Assembly (NCBI RefSeq): GCF_009762795.1
Contig: NZ_CP046400.1
Coordinates: 3,201,501-3,265,500, forward strand
Origin: Pseudodesulfovibrio cashew
GTDB taxonomy: Bacteria > Desulfobacterota > Desulfovibrionia > Desulfovibrionales > Desulfovibrionaceae
Direction: 5' to 3'
Length of the DNA stretch: 64,000 nt
How positions within the stretch are numbered: position 1 is the stretch's first letter; each line of letters opens with the position of its first letter. A program made the position numbers and the translations under genes. Below, one piece after another: positions 63,208-64,000 of this stretch. A model generated the notes under the pieces. It did no database searches and was not told the origin of the DNA. It was given only the letters and a program-made list of their open reading frames with translations.

Positions 63208-64000
63208 TTACCTCGACTCGGCGATGACCCTTCTGACCAAACTCGGGATATCCAGAATCAATGCAATGGAACCATCACCCTTGATGGTGGCTCCGGATAT
63301 GCCTTCCACATCCTTGTAGACGCGGCTCAGGCTCTTGATGACGGTCTGATGTTCGCCGATGACGGTATCAACCACAATACCAACACGACTCCCTTCCACG
63401 CCCGTAATGACGATCTGCTCGATTGGCGGATTGTCGCCCTCGATGCCGAACCAGTCGCGTATGTGGATGTAGGGTACGATCTCGCCCCGCAGGTGCAGGA
63501 TTCTCTGTCCTGAATCGTTCTCGTCCACTTCCTGACGAGCCAATTCCACGCATTCCTCGACCAGTGAAAGGGGGATGACGTAGTATTCATCCTCCACGCG
63601 CACCTGAAGGCCGTCAATGATCGCCAGCGTCAGTGGCAGACGGATGGTGATCGTGGTGCCCGCGCCGGGCTTGCTGTCGATATCGATGGTGCCGCGCAGG
63701 GAGTCAATGGCCCTTTTAACGACATCCATGCCCACGCCTCGCCCGGATACATTGGTCACTTCCTTGGCGGTGGAGAACCCGGGCTCGAAGATAAGCTTGA
63801 GCAGGTCCTTCTCCGACATTTCGGTATCCTTGGTGATCAACCCGCGCTCAATAGCCTTCTCGCGAATCATCTCCTTGGCCATGCCGCGACCATCATCGGT
63901 GATGCGGATGAGAACCTCGCCGCCCGAATGTTCGGCGGAAAGGAAAATCGTTCCCTGGGGGGGCTTGCCTGCGGCCGTACGTTCCTCGGGGGTTTCGATG
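63208..64000 (-). CDS. cheA: chemotaxis histidine kinase CheA (C-terminal part)
   Basis: The visible 263 residues hold the end of the HATPase domain (ITDDGRGMAKEM, the G1 box, and VSGRGVGMDVVKRAIDSLRGTIDI with GAGTTITIRLPLTLAI) and the complete CheW-like P5 domain (VRVEDEYYVIPLSLVEECVEL to the end). The phosphotransfer, CheY-binding and dimerisation parts lie beyond the right edge of the window. The frame is open through position 64000. It is the upstream partner of cheB. Confidence 0.93.
   Translation of the reverse strand, partial: IETPEERTAAGKPPQGTIFLSAEHSGGEVLIRITDDGRGMAKEMIREKAIERGLITKDTEMSEKDLLKLIFEPGFSTAKEVTNVSGRGVGMDVVKRAIDSLRGTIDIDSKPGAGTTITIRLPLTLAIIDGLQVRVEDEYYVIPLSLVEECVELARQEVDENDSGQRILHLRGEIVPYIHIRDWFGIEGDNPPIEQIVITGVEGSRVGIVVDTVIGEHQTVIKSLSRVYKDVEGISGATIKGDGSIALILDIPSLVRRVIAESR

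Overview
The window is about 64 kb of contiguous bacterial chromosome with high coding density, moderately high GC, and no break or mobile element that I can see. The gene content points to a sulfate-reducing deltaproteobacterium of the Desulfovibrio/Pseudodesulfovibrio type. The evidence is a birA - divergent pyruvate carboxylase - oversized PEP-synthase-like cluster, a two-component SufBC pair, nifU-nifS-cysK-cysE, paaK followed by a double ACT-domain protein, polar-flagellum genes (motA, fapA, flaG), and many chemotaxis and two-component genes. The genus is inferred from gene families and order; no rRNA is present to confirm it.

Layout. 0-2.7 kb: flagellar genes (partial motA, fapA-like, flaG) and a small unknown protein. 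2.7-11.3 kb: the pyruvate/PEP node, with a 1195-residue PEP-synthase-like enzyme, a pyruvate carboxylase carrying an extra C-terminal zinc ribbon, and its biotin ligase. 11.3-19 kb: CCA-adding enzyme, a DHH phosphoesterase joined to a receiver protein, an unknown protein, a SucC-SucD fusion, a glycosyltransferase, a YdjM-like membrane protein and a TetR regulator. 19-23.2 kb: SufBC, an Smr protein, CheW, tRNA-Pro(GGG) and tRNA-Thr(GGT). 23.2-28.4 kb: a Lon-like protease with Hsp20, a flagellin-like protein and a glycosyltransferase. 28.4-31.7 kb: ilvBN behind a valine-codon leader peptide and attenuator, an NAD(P)H-quinone-reductase-like flavoprotein, and two tiny membrane proteins. 31.7-40.5 kb: a receiver-PAS-GGDEF-EAL protein, a DUF493 protein, nifU-nifS-cysK-cysE, and a chemoreceptor with a C-terminal Cache domain. 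40.5-46.2 kb: nitroreductase-rsfS-gpmI-small zinc-ribbon operon, a DUF547 protein, and paaK-ACT behind an apparent attenuator. 46.4-50.6 kb: a periplasmic binding protein, an Hpt protein, a MATE transporter and cardiolipin synthase. 50.7-57.2 kb: dapB, ligA, a K+-channel/RCK protein, uvrB and an unknown protein. 57.2-62.1 kb: clpS-clpA-aat (an N-degron module), a CYTH protein, and crcB with a DUF190 protein. 62.1-64 kb: cheB and the 3' part of cheA.

How the genes fit together. Carbon flow between pyruvate, oxaloacetate and PEP is covered by pyc, birA and the PEP-synthase-like gene, and the last has a PdhR/FadR-type palindrome beside its promoter. Sulfur chemistry is covered by cysE-cysK (cysteine synthesis) directly downstream of nifU-nifS (Fe-S assembly), with a separate SufBC pair. 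Motility and sensing genes are scattered through the window, and two sigma-28 promoters with near-perfect consensus tie flaG and the flagellin-like gene to the late flagellar regulon.

The strongest regulatory finds are the ilv leader peptide with its attenuator, the terminator inside the paaK leader, two triplets of 11-bp-spaced TTTAGA boxes upstream of the chemoreceptor, and the two sigma-28 promoters. No CRISPR array, insertion sequence, prophage or rRNA operon was seen. I did not find a clearly novel multi-gene system. The most unusual items are single proteins with altered architecture and the regulatory elements above.
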